Program-made: the position numbers and the translations under genes
Source of the DNA: Flammeovirgaceae bacterium
GTDB taxonomy: Bacteria > Bacteroidota > Bacteroidia > Cytophagales > Cyclobacteriaceae
DNA length: 64,000 nt
Assembly (NCBI GenBank): GCA_015180985.1
Contig: CP054185.1
Location: forward strand, 1,667,001 to 1,731,000
Direction: 5' to 3'
In this document: positions 9,299 through 16,702 of the stretch, piece after piece
How positions within the stretch are numbered: the first letter of the stretch is position 1
How the letters are laid out: every line of letters begins with the position of its first letter
The notes under the pieces: model-generated
Seen by the model: the letters and a program-made list of their open reading frames with translations, nothing else
Told to the model about the DNA's origin: nothing
Database searches by the model: none

Positions 9299-9398
9299 AA
9301 GCGAGGGTTGTTTAGGTTTCTATGTTACTCCCCAAATTAAGAAAGAATTTGAAAGGTTAGCATGCCGGTTGCCTGATTTTGCCCGGATAACCTTAAAT

Positions 9399-9430
9399 TT
9401 TGCCCGAACCACAGATTTCCAATACTTTTA
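9399..9430 (+). promoter_or_regulatory. fabI promoter (probable)
   Basis: A -33 TTTG at 9399-9402 and a -7 box TACTTTTA at 9423-9430 (one mismatch to TAnnTTTG) with a 20-base spacer. The predicted transcript starts about 10 bases before the fabI ATG. Confidence 0.5.
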
Positions 9431-9446
9431 GCAAAAATTAACCCCT

Positions 9447-10259
9447 ATGGCTCATTCTCTTCTGAAAGGTAAGCGTGGTATTATTTTCGGTGCCCTCGAT
9501 GAAAACTCCATTGCCTGGAAAACGGCCCTGGCTGTAAAGGCGGAGGGGGGTATTTTTACCCTTACCAACGCTCCCATCGCCATGCGCATGGGTAAGATTA
9601 ATGAGTTGGCTAAAGCCTGCGATGCGGAGGTTATCCCGGCCGATGCTACCTCGGAGGCCGACCTGCAAAACCTGTTTACCAAGTCGCTGGAAGTACTGGG
9701 GGGTAAACTCGACTTTGTACTGCATTCCATTGGCATGAGTCCGAATGTTCGGAAGGATCGGGCCTATGGCGATTTGAATTACGAATGGTTTTTAAAGACA
9801 CTTGATATCTCTGGATTATCCTTTCATAAGGTGATGCAAACGGCCGAGAAAACCGATGCGATGAACGAATGGGGTTCCATTGTAGCACTCTCATACATAG
9901 CTGCTCAACGGACATTTCCTGATTATTCGGATATGGCCCAGGCCAAGGCTGTTCTGGAATCTATCGCACGAAGCTACGGCTACCGGTTTGGTAAACTGAA
10001 AAAGGTGCGGGTAAATACCATTTCCCAGTCGCCAACCAAAACTACGGCCGGTGCCGGCATTTCGGGCTTTGATGTATTTTTTGATTATGCTCAAATGATG
10101 TCACCGCTGGGTAATGCTTCGGCCGAAGATTGTGCTAACTTTATTGTGGCACTCTTCTCCGACTATACGCGCATGGTAACCATGCAAAACCTGATGCACG
10201 ATGGGGGCTTCTCATCAACCGGAATTACTGAAGATTTGATTGCGCGATTGACAAAATAA
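9447..10259 (+). CDS. fabI: Enoyl-[acyl-carrier-protein] reductase (NADH)
   Basis: Last reduction of each fatty-acid elongation cycle. 270 residues, a short-chain dehydrogenase fold of the FabI type. The nucleotide-binding loop reads GIIFGALDENSIAW (11-24). The catalytic Tyr160 and Lys167 have the FabI spacing Y-x6-K (YSDMAQAK), with the second tyrosine Tyr150 ten residues earlier as in E. coli FabI. LHSIG at 92-96 is also typical. It is followed 19 bases later by ispE on the same strand, so the two are probably co-transcribed. Enzymes of this type are the usual triclosan and isoniazid-class target. Confidence 0.95.
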   Translation: MAHSLLKGKRGIIFGALDENSIAWKTALAVKAEGGIFTLTNAPIAMRMGKINELAKACDAEVIPADATSEADLQNLFTKSLEVLGGKLDFVLHSIGMSPNVRKDRAYGDLNYEWFLKTLDISGLSFHKVMQTAEKTDAMNEWGSIVALSYIAAQRTFPDYSDMAQAKAVLESIARSYGYRFGKLKKVRVNTISQSPTKTTAGAGISGFDVFFDYAQMMSPLGNASAEDCANFIVALFSDYTRMVTMQNLMHDGGFSSTGITEDLIARLTK

Positions 10260-10278
10260 TTCATTCCGGCAAGGCACC

Positions 10279-11085
10279 ATGGTTGTTTTTCCTCCCAGCA
10301 AGATCAATCTTGGCCTTCATGTGATTTCAAAGCGCCCGGACGGCTATCATGAAATTGAAACGTGTTTTTATCCGATACCGCTTACAGATATCTTGGAGAT
10401 AATCCCATCGAAGGAATTTTCATTTTCTCAAACCGGGGTTGAACTGGAGGGAAAGCCAACCGATAACCTGGTGGTGCAGGCTTATCAATTACTGAGTAAA
10501 GATTATGTAATTCCACCTGTTTCCATACACCTGCACAAACTTATTCCTGCCGGTGCCGGATTAGGCGGTGGGTCATCCGATGCGGCCTATACTTTGCGCC
10601 TGCTCAATGAAATCTTTGAACTGGGTATATCAAATGCAACACTTCAACAATACGCAGCCCGGCTTGGAAGCGATTGTTCGTTCTTTTTATATAACCAGCC
10701 GATGCTGGGCAAAGGAAAAGGGGATATGCTGTCTCCCGTTACAACTGCTTTAAAGGGCTATACGTTGATGCTGGTCAAACCCCCTATTCACGTATCAACT
10801 GCCGATGCTTATCGGGGTGTAACTCCCATGCAGCCCACCGCGCCATTGAAAGTGGTTTTAGAATCTGTTATTGAGCAGTGGAAGGACAGTTTAGTGAATA
10901 ATTTTGAATTTTCAGTTTTTGCCAGGTACCCTGACATCAGAAAAATTAAAGAAACGCTTTACCAATATGGCGCTGTTTATGCCAGCATGAGTGGATCAGG
11001 CTCATCGGTTTATGGGATTTTTCAGGATGCCAAGGATTTATCCGGCTTGTTCACCGGGTGCTTCTACTGGTCAGCGGTGCTTTAA
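10279..11085 (+). CDS. ispE: 4-diphosphocytidyl-2-C-methyl-D-erythritol kinase
   Basis: ATP-dependent phosphorylation in the non-mevalonate (MEP) isoprenoid pathway. 268 residues, a GHMP kinase. Lys8 lies in the start motif PSKINLGLHV. The glycine-rich ATP loop PAGAGLGGGSSDAA is at 90-103, the catalytic Asp132 in LGSDCSFF, and the C-terminal GHMP motif MSGSGSSVYG near 238. It is slightly shorter than E. coli IspE (283). It runs in the same direction as fabI with a 19-base gap. Its stop overlaps the convergent EamA transporter gene by 4 bases. Two other genes of the pathway, dxr (33.8 kb) and ispD (55.5 kb), lie in the same window but are unlinked. Confidence 0.95.
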   Translation: MVVFPPSKINLGLHVISKRPDGYHEIETCFYPIPLTDILEIIPSKEFSFSQTGVELEGKPTDNLVVQAYQLLSKDYVIPPVSIHLHKLIPAGAGLGGGSSDAAYTLRLLNEIFELGISNATLQQYAARLGSDCSFFLYNQPMLGKGKGDMLSPVTTALKGYTLMLVKPPIHVSTADAYRGVTPMQPTAPLKVVLESVIEQWKDSLVNNFEFSVFARYPDIRKIKETLYQYGAVYASMSGSGSSVYGIFQDAKDLSGLFTGCFYWSAVL

Positions 11086-11975
11086 CGGGCAACTTTTTCA
11101 AAGTGGCTTTTTAATTTCGGGTACGCCATAACCGCGGCCAGGATGATGACTGTACCGATATAAAAATTCAGTCCCATTTTCTCCCTTTCGCCAAAGATGA
11201 TAACGGCCATGATAATTCCATATAATGGTTCCAGGTTTAGTGTTAACTGGATAAAAAAAACCGAAAGTTTTTTCATCAGATGGATGGCGGTGGTATAGGC
11301 GTACACCGAGCAGGCCCAGGCCAATAGTGCAATGTAAAACCAATCGAGTAATGTGGGTACCAGTTGCAGGGTTCCGTCTCCGGCCCAGAACTGTTTGTAA
11401 AGCGGCAGGAAAAGCGCAGTACCGAGGAAGGCACCGACCATTTCGTAAAAAGTAATTGTATTGGGTTCAATTCGCTTAACCAGTTTGGCATTTAAAACCG
11501 AGAACAGTGCAGCAGTAAAACCGGAAACGATACCCAGCAGCAAACCCAGGTAGTAAATGAAGTTGAACGAAAAAATAATGTAAAGCCCGGCCAGTACCAT
11601 CAGGCCGAGGAGCAACTCAAATTTTTTTACCTGGCGGCCGTTCAGCCAGGGTTCAAGCAACGCAGCCCACAATGAATTGGTGGCAAACCCCACCAAACTT
11701 ACCGAAGCATTTGATACCCGGGCCGATGCGAAAAAACTCAGCCAGTGGATACACACAATGCCACCTATCAGCAACAGGCGGCCTGCATCTGATTGACGTA
11801 CTTTGAATGAGCCTTTTAATACAACGATAACTGTACCCATGCCCAGGGCGGCCAGCAGGGTGCGGTAAAAAACCATTTCAACGGCTGGTATTGAAATAAG
11901 TAAACCGAGCACGGCTGTAAAGCCCCACAGAAAAACAATGAAGTGTAATTTAAGGTAATCGGTAAGTGTAGCCAT
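11082..11975 (-). CDS. EamA/DMT-family transporter
   Basis: 297 residues with about ten hydrophobic segments arranged as two repeats of five, the architecture of the drug/metabolite transporter superfamily (EamA domains). The segment 'VIIFGEREKMGLNFYIGTVII' region near the C-terminus matches the second EamA repeat, where a conserved Glu follows the 'P-Y' helix. The substrate cannot be predicted. The start codon follows directly on the stop of the LptF/G-like gene (no gap), so it is the third gene of a tgt operon. Its 3' end overlaps the convergent ispE by 4 bases. Confidence 0.88.
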   Translation of the reverse strand: MATLTDYLKLHFIVFLWGFTAVLGLLISIPAVEMVFYRTLLAALGMGTVIVVLKGSFKVRQSDAGRLLLIGGIVCIHWLSFFASARVSNASVSLVGFATNSLWAALLEPWLNGRQVKKFELLLGLMVLAGLYIIFSFNFIYYLGLLLGIVSGFTAALFSVLNAKLVKRIEPNTITFYEMVGAFLGTALFLPLYKQFWAGDGTLQLVPTLLDWFYIALLAWACSVYAYTTAIHLMKKLSVFFIQLTLNLEPLYGIIMAVIIFGEREKMGLNFYIGTVIILAAVMAYPKLKSHFEKVAR

Positions 11976-13076
11976 TTACCGCGGAACGTATTTGTACATA
12001 AAGGCCGAAATAATTCCGAAAATGGCCGTTGGTATCCAAACCGAAATGGCTGGCGGCAATGAACCAGCCTCGGCAAAGGTGCGGAACATCATAAAGAACA
12101 GAATAAAGACAAACGACAGGGCAAACCCAATGGCTATCTGCAGGCCGGTGCCCCCCCGGCTTTTCCGTGATGACACAATAACCCCCATAAAGGTGAGGAT
12201 GAAAATAGAAAAGGGAGAGGCGAACCGGGTGTACAACTCTACTTCATACACTTCAATACCGGCAATGCTTCGAGCCTGCAGGGTTTGTATGTACTCGGTC
12301 AGTTCGTTAATGGTGAGGCCATCAAATTTGCGGTAATCATTTTCAAATTCTTTCGGGTGAATAACCAGCGCGGTGTCCAGGCTCATGCCTGACGTAATAA
12401 GTTTTTCTTTTGCCGGCATGCCTACCGTTTGAAAAATGGTGTCGATCCGTTTGATGCTCCAGTCGCGCAGTGTCCAGGTATGTTTGGCAGTATCCCACTC
12501 AATGCGGTTGGCGTACAGTTTTTCAACCAGTTTCATATTCTCAAACCGTTCCAGGGTAAAATGGTAGCCCCGGTCGCTCAGGTTATTGTAATTCTGAATG
12601 TACAGAAAAACATTTTCTGATACCTGTAAATGGATATTCCGCTGGCTGCCGCCTGTGTTTTTTTTCAGGTGCTGCATTTCAAAGGCTAATCGTGTTTTGT
12701 TGGAGTTTGGTATTACCCACCCGTTCAGGTAAAAACTTATCGTGGCAATGATGGTTGCTCCGATTAGGTAAGGGAGCAACAACCTCCTGAAACTCACCCC
12801 ACTGCTGAGCGTGGCAATGATTTCAGTCCGCCCGGCCAGGCGGGCGGTAACATACACAGTAGCAATGAAAACGGTTATGGGTGTAACCAAACCGGCAATC
12901 CATGGAAGGAAATCGCCATAATAGTCGGCAATCTGCCATAAGGTTAAATTGGCTTTGGCGTACTTATCGGTTTTTTCGGTAAAGTCGATTACCGTAATCA
13001 CGGCAAGCAGTATCAGCACCACAAAAATGAACGTGCTTAAAAATTGTTTGAGAATATACCGATCAAGTAGTTTCAT
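11976..13076 (-). CDS. LptF/LptG-family permease (YjgP/YjgQ)
   Basis: Inner-membrane permease subunit of the LptB2FG ABC transporter that extracts lipopolysaccharide for transport to the outer membrane. 366 residues from the ATG at 13076. The longer frame reaching 13178 would overlap tgt by about 90 bases and delay the first membrane helix. The start MKLLDRYILKQFLSTF is typical of the family. There are three N-terminal membrane helices, a periplasmic jellyroll region at about 120-265, and three C-terminal helices, with the basic 'SSRKSRGGTG' loop. It begins 8 bases after the tgt stop. Whether it plays the LptF or LptG role cannot be decided. Confidence 0.92.
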   Translation of the reverse strand: MKLLDRYILKQFLSTFIFVVLILLAVITVIDFTEKTDKYAKANLTLWQIADYYGDFLPWIAGLVTPITVFIATVYVTARLAGRTEIIATLSSGVSFRRLLLPYLIGATIIATISFYLNGWVIPNSNKTRLAFEMQHLKKNTGGSQRNIHLQVSENVFLYIQNYNNLSDRGYHFTLERFENMKLVEKLYANRIEWDTAKHTWTLRDWSIKRIDTIFQTVGMPAKEKLITSGMSLDTALVIHPKEFENDYRKFDGLTINELTEYIQTLQARSIAGIEVYEVELYTRFASPFSIFILTFMGVIVSSRKSRGGTGLQIAIGFALSFVFILFFMMFRTFAEAGSLPPAISVWIPTAIFGIISAFMYKYVPR

Positions 13077-13084
13077 AAATTGCA

Positions 13085-14215
13085 CTAAAGCCGTGCTGAC
13101 ACGGTTTTCGCCATGCTGTTTTTCCAGTTTATAAACGTTCCTGCTTCTATTTGCTTGCGCGATTCTTTCACGAGCCAAAGGTAGAAGGTAAGGTTGTGAA
13201 TGGAAGCAATTTGCGAGCCCAATATTTCTTTATTAATAATAAGGTGGCGCAAATAGGCTTTTGAATAAAAACGACTGACGTAGCCCTCCAGTCCGGCATC
13301 GATGGGCGAGAGGTCGTCTTTCCATTTTTCGTTCCGGATATTGATAATTCCCTGAGTGGTAAACAGCATGCCGTTGCGTGCATTGCGGGTAGGCATTACA
13401 CAGTCGAACATATCAACACCAAGGGCAATACACTCCAGTATATTTTCGGGAGTGCCAACACCCATCAGGTAACGGGGTTTGTTTTTCGGAAGGATGCCAC
13501 ACACCAGGTCGGTCATGGCGTACATTTCTTCGTGGGGTTCGCCCACCGATAAGCCACCAATGGCATTGCCGGGCAGTTCCTGTTCTGCAACAAAGGAGGC
13601 TGATTCTTTTCGTAAATCAGCAAAGGTGCTGCCTTGCACAATTGGGAACAGGTATTGTTCATAGCCGAACTTTGGTGCGGTTTGCTTCATCCGGCTGATG
13701 CACCGTGTAAGCCAGGTGTGGGTTAACGTCATTGATTTTTTGGCGTACCGGTATTCGCAGGGGTAGGGGGTACACTCATCAAATGCCATCACAATGTCGG
13801 CCCCGATGGACCGCTGAATGTCCATTACATTTTCGGGCGAGAAAAAATGTTTCGATCCGTCAATGTGTGATTTAAAGGTTACCCCTTCGTCATGAATTTT
13901 CCGGTTGTCGCTCAGCGAGTAAACCTGGTAGCCCCCGCTGTCGGTTAACAGCGGCCGTGGCCAGCCGGTAAAGGCATGCAGGCCTCCGGCTTTTTCCAAA
14001 AGTTCAATACCCGGCCGCAGGTAGAGGTGGTACGTGTTGCCCAGAATAATTTCGGCACCGATGTCGGTCAGCAGTTCGCGCTGATGAACGGCCTTAACCG
14101 AGCCGGCCGTTCCTACGGGCATAAAAATCGGGGTGTGTATTTCACCATGAAAGGTTTTAATAATTCCTGCCCGTGCGGAGGAGTGCGGGTCGGTGGCGGT
14201 AACGGTAAACTGCAT
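13085..14215 (-). CDS. tgt: tRNA-guanine transglycosylase lacking three zinc-ligand cysteines
   Basis: Exchanges guanine-34 for preQ1 in tRNAs with GUN anticodons, in queuosine synthesis. 376 residues from the ATG at 14215, chosen because a TAnnTTTG box (14248-14241) lies just upstream and the family begins near this point. Substrate residues are intact: Asp92 in TDSGGYQ, GGLSVGEP, and the nucleophile Asp in FDCVMPTRNARNG. The zinc site (three Cys and one His in Zymomonas and E. coli Tgt) is not: where E. coli has CDCYTC this protein has LEGYVS (309-314), while the fourth ligand His340 (SIHNL) stays. The fold must be stabilised without zinc. Queuosine partner queA lies at 55.7 kb. Confidence 0.94.
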   Translation of the reverse strand: MQFTVTATDPHSSARAGIIKTFHGEIHTPIFMPVGTAGSVKAVHQRELLTDIGAEIILGNTYHLYLRPGIELLEKAGGLHAFTGWPRPLLTDSGGYQVYSLSDNRKIHDEGVTFKSHIDGSKHFFSPENVMDIQRSIGADIVMAFDECTPYPCEYRYAKKSMTLTHTWLTRCISRMKQTAPKFGYEQYLFPIVQGSTFADLRKESASFVAEQELPGNAIGGLSVGEPHEEMYAMTDLVCGILPKNKPRYLMGVGTPENILECIALGVDMFDCVMPTRNARNGMLFTTQGIINIRNEKWKDDLSPIDAGLEGYVSRFYSKAYLRHLIINKEILGSQIASIHNLTFYLWLVKESRKQIEAGTFINWKNSMAKTVSARL

Positions 14216-14240
14216 CTGAACAAAGGGCCTGGTGGCCGTG

Positions 14241-14248
14241 CAAAAATA
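14241..14248 (-). promoter_or_regulatory. tgt promoter -7 box
   Basis: TATTTTTG on the minus strand (14248 to 14241), an exact TAnnTTTG match. A TTTC resembling the -33 TTTG lies 19 bases upstream (14271-14268). It sits about 26 bases before the tgt ATG at 14215 and downstream of the longer alternative start at 14254, so it supports the shorter Tgt. Confidence 0.55.
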
Positions 14249-14317
14249 CCGCAATTCCGCTCAACGGGAAATCAGTCCGTGTAAAGCAGAAAATCTTTCA
14301 CGAACAAAAAGCACAGT

Positions 14318-14325
14318 TATCTTTG
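14318..14325 (+). promoter_or_regulatory. Glycosyltransferase operon -7 box
   Basis: TATCTTTG, an exact TAnnTTTG match, at 14318-14325, overlapping the TTG codon taken as a possible start of the glycosyltransferase. If used, transcription begins near 14331 and translation must start at a later codon, for example TTG at 14344. Confidence 0.5.
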
Positions 14326-15447
14326 CGACATAATCCTTCAACTTTGTCTGTTTTACTTTACGTTTTCATTGCCTCAGTCGCTGTTCAACTTCTTTATTTT
14401 AGTTTGCTTTTTATCGGTGTAAGCCGAAAGGCTGCACCAGCATGCGGGGCAGGCAGCGTGCCCGTTACCGTGCTGATTTGCGCGCACGATGAAGAGAAGA
14501 ACCTGCGGAACCTAATACCCGCCCTGCTTCAACAGGATTACCCCGTATTTGAAGTGGTGGTTGTTGACGATCGATCCAATGACGGCACGTACGATTACCT
14601 GCGTGAATTGTCAGCATCTGATAACCGCCTGCGCATTGTTAAGGTAGATCACTTACCCGCTCATGTTAATGCGAAAAAATATGGAATTACCCTGGGTATT
14701 AAGGCCGCCTCGCACGAGTGGATACTGTTAACCGATGCCGATTGTACTCCTTATACTACCACATGGATTGTCTCCATGAGCCGGTACATGGATGAAAATG
14801 CCCGGTTTGTACTTGGATATTCACCTTATGAAAAGCAACCTGGTTTGCTAAACCTGTTTATCCGGTACGAAACGTTGTTTACGGCCATCCAGTACATTGG
14901 CTTTGCCGGCCTGGGCATGCCCTACATGGGCGTTGGAAGAAACCTGGCTTACCGAAAATCGTATTTTCTTGCCAATAAGGGGTTTAATTCAATTATGAAT
15001 ATTACCGGGGGCGATGATGATTTGTATGTTAACCGCCATGCAACGGCAGCCATAACCCGTGTTTGTACTGATGTAAATGCAATAGTTTATTCGCAACCAA
15101 AGAAAACGGTGCATGATTTTTTAGCACAAAAGAAACGCCACTTGTATGCCGGAAAAAAATATCGATTGAAACATAAGTTTCTTTTAGGACTGTTTATGGG
15201 CACACAGATTTTCGTCTGGTTAACAGCATTTGTGTTGCTGGGTTTTGGCATACAACCTGTTACAGTTGCCGCTTTGCTGTTGGTGCGGTTGTTCATGCTG
15301 GGATTGCTTACACACCGTGCGGGGTTACGCTTCGGAGACCCGTTTCCGGGCTATGCCGTTGCGATTTTAGATATTCTTTTTGCCTTTTATTATCTTTCAA
15401 CGGCACCGGTGGCATTGATTTCAAAACGTGTAAAATGGAAGAATTAG
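14323..15447 (+). CDS. Membrane glycosyltransferase, family 2
   Basis: Up to 374 residues. An N-terminal membrane anchor (about 8-32) is followed by a GT-A catalytic domain of glycosyltransferase family 2: VTVLICAHDEEKNLRNL, the nucleotide-binding DDRSNDGT near 87, the metal-binding DAD in LTDADCTPY, and GGDDDLYVN. Three hydrophobic segments follow at the C-terminus (about 290-365). This is the layout of processive or envelope polysaccharide synthases; the sugar is unknown. The start is uncertain because the TTG at 14323 coincides with a -7 promoter box; the TTG at 14344 is an alternative and no ATG is available before the anchor. The 3' end overlaps the sigma-factor gene by 13 bases. Confidence 0.88.
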   Translation: MRHNPSTLSVLLYVFIASVAVQLLYFSLLFIGVSRKAAPACGAGSVPVTVLICAHDEEKNLRNLIPALLQQDYPVFEVVVVDDRSNDGTYDYLRELSASDNRLRIVKVDHLPAHVNAKKYGITLGIKAASHEWILLTDADCTPYTTTWIVSMSRYMDENARFVLGYSPYEKQPGLLNLFIRYETLFTAIQYIGFAGLGMPYMGVGRNLAYRKSYFLANKGFNSIMNITGGDDDLYVNRHATAAITRVCTDVNAIVYSQPKKTVHDFLAQKKRHLYAGKKYRLKHKFLLGLFMGTQIFVWLTAFVLLGFGIQPVTVAALLLVRLFMLGLLTHRAGLRFGDPFPGYAVAILDILFAFYYLSTAPVALISKRVKWKN

Positions 15448-16049
15448 ACGAAGGCCGATTTTCTTCGAAGGCGCTGGAAGATTTCCGTTTGATTGACGAG
15501 GCGGTGAATAACAATGACGAACAGGCCTTTGCCAAACTGATGCAGCGGTATAAGCGTCCGGTGTACCACATGATTTTAAAGATGGTGCGCAATGTTGACG
15601 ATGCCGAAGACCTGACCATCGAGTCGTTTGCCAAGGCGTTTCGCAGCCTGCACCGGTTTAAGAAAGACTTTACCTTTTCAACCTGGCTGTTTCGGATTGC
15701 TACCAATAATACCATTGACTACATCCGTAAAAAAAGACTGAATACGCTGAGCATTGACAACACGTATACCGACAGCGATGGCGATTCGGTTTCGCTTGAC
15801 GTGGAGGATGAAAACCTGAATCCGCAGGAAGTAACCATTAAAGCGCAGAAAGAAGAATTGATGCAGGTATTTGTTGATAAACTGCCGCCCAAGTACCAAA
15901 AGCTGGTACGCATGCGGTATTTTCATGAATTATCGTACGAAGAAATTGCCAAAGAGCTTGAAGCGCCCCTCGGCACTGTAAAGGCCCAATTGCACCGCGC
16001 CCGCGAACTGATGTATGAAATGGTTAAAAACAAACGTGACCATATTTAA
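15435..16049 (+). CDS. ECF-type sigma-70 RNA polymerase sigma factor
   Basis: 204 residues with sigma region 2 at about 35-105 (NVDDAEDLTIESFAKAF and the -10 recognition part FSTWLFRIATNNTIDYIRKK) and region 4 at about 145-200 (LPPKYQKLVRMRYFHELSYEEIAKEL, then GTVKAQLHRARELM). There is an acidic linker of about 35 residues (DSDGDSVSLDVEDEN) between them. No anti-sigma factor gene is adjacent. It overlaps the glycosyltransferase by 13 bases, so the two are probably translated together, and rsmG follows 17 bases later. The target genes are unknown; the link to an envelope glycosyltransferase suggests a cell-surface role, which is inference only. Confidence 0.93.
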   Translation: MEELDEGRFSSKALEDFRLIDEAVNNNDEQAFAKLMQRYKRPVYHMILKMVRNVDDAEDLTIESFAKAFRSLHRFKKDFTFSTWLFRIATNNTIDYIRKKRLNTLSIDNTYTDSDGDSVSLDVEDENLNPQEVTIKAQKEELMQVFVDKLPPKYQKLVRMRYFHELSYEEIAKELEAPLGTVKAQLHRARELMYEMVKNKRDHI

Positions 16050-16061
16050 TTATTATTGAAA

Positions 16062-16069
16062 TACGTTTG
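16062..16069 (+). promoter_or_regulatory. Possible rsmG -7 box
   Basis: TACGTTTG (16062-16069) is an exact TAnnTTTG match lying just after the sigma-factor stop and overlapping the TTG codon proposed as the rsmG start. No convincing -33 element is present, so it may be fortuitous. Confidence 0.3.
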
Positions 16070-16702
16070 CACAACGCGGCCGTCATATTTCATTATTTTC
16101 CGGAGCTTTCCGAAAAGCAAAAGGCACAATTCAACAGCCTTTATGATTTATATGCAGAGTGGAACGAAAAAATTAATGTCATTTCCCGCAAGGATATTGA
16201 TAACCTCTACATCCACCATGTTCTGCATTCGCTGGGCATTGCCAAAGTTATTTCGTTTAAACCGGGAGCCCGTATTCTCGATGTAGGTACCGGTGGAGGA
16301 TTTCCCGGTATACCGCTTGCCATTCTGTTTCCGCAGGTGCAGTTTGATTTGGTCGACTCTATCGGAAAAAAAATTACCGTGGTCAATACTGTAGCAAAAG
16401 CACTTGATTTGAAAAATGTCCGGGGCGTACAAACAAGGGCTGAGCAGGTAACCGGCAGTTATGATTTTGTGGTAAGCCGGGCCGTAACCCGGTTAAAGGA
16501 ATTTTACGGATGGGTGCATAAAAAAATAAACTGGCAATCCGTTCATCAACTGAAGAACGGAATACTTTACCTGAAAGGTGGCGACCTGGAAAGTGAATTA
16601 ACCGAATTGAATAGACCAAGCACGGTGTATCCGCTTCGTGATTTTTTTAAAGAAGAGTTTTTTGAAACCAAGAAAGTAGTGTATGTGCCGGTTAACCATT
16701 AA
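16067..16702 (+). CDS. rsmG: 16S rRNA (guanine-527-N7) methyltransferase
   Basis: Methylates G527 of 16S rRNA with S-adenosylmethionine. 211 residues. The family start FPELSEKQKAQFNSLYDLYAEWNEKINVISRKD is followed by the SAM-binding motif ILDVGTGGGFPGIPLAI (about 69-85), then the acidic strand FDLVDSIGKK and the VSRAV motif. No ATG exists in frame before the conserved region. TTG at 16067 is the only standard start, but it overlaps a possible promoter box, so an unusual start a few codons later is possible. It lies 17 bases after the sigma factor gene. The 3' end overlaps the convergent T9SS cargo gene by 4 bases. Confidence 0.93.
   Translation: MHNAAVIFHYFPELSEKQKAQFNSLYDLYAEWNEKINVISRKDIDNLYIHHVLHSLGIAKVISFKPGARILDVGTGGGFPGIPLAILFPQVQFDLVDSIGKKITVVNTVAKALDLKNVRGVQTRAEQVTGSYDFVVSRAVTRLKEFYGWVHKKINWQSVHQLKNGILYLKGGDLESELTELNRPSTVYPLRDFFKEEFFETKKVVYVPVNH

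Noticed and set aside
13077-13178. N-terminal extension of the LptF/G-like protein
   Set aside because: It would overlap most of the 3' part of tgt and is rich in charged residues, not the usual family start.
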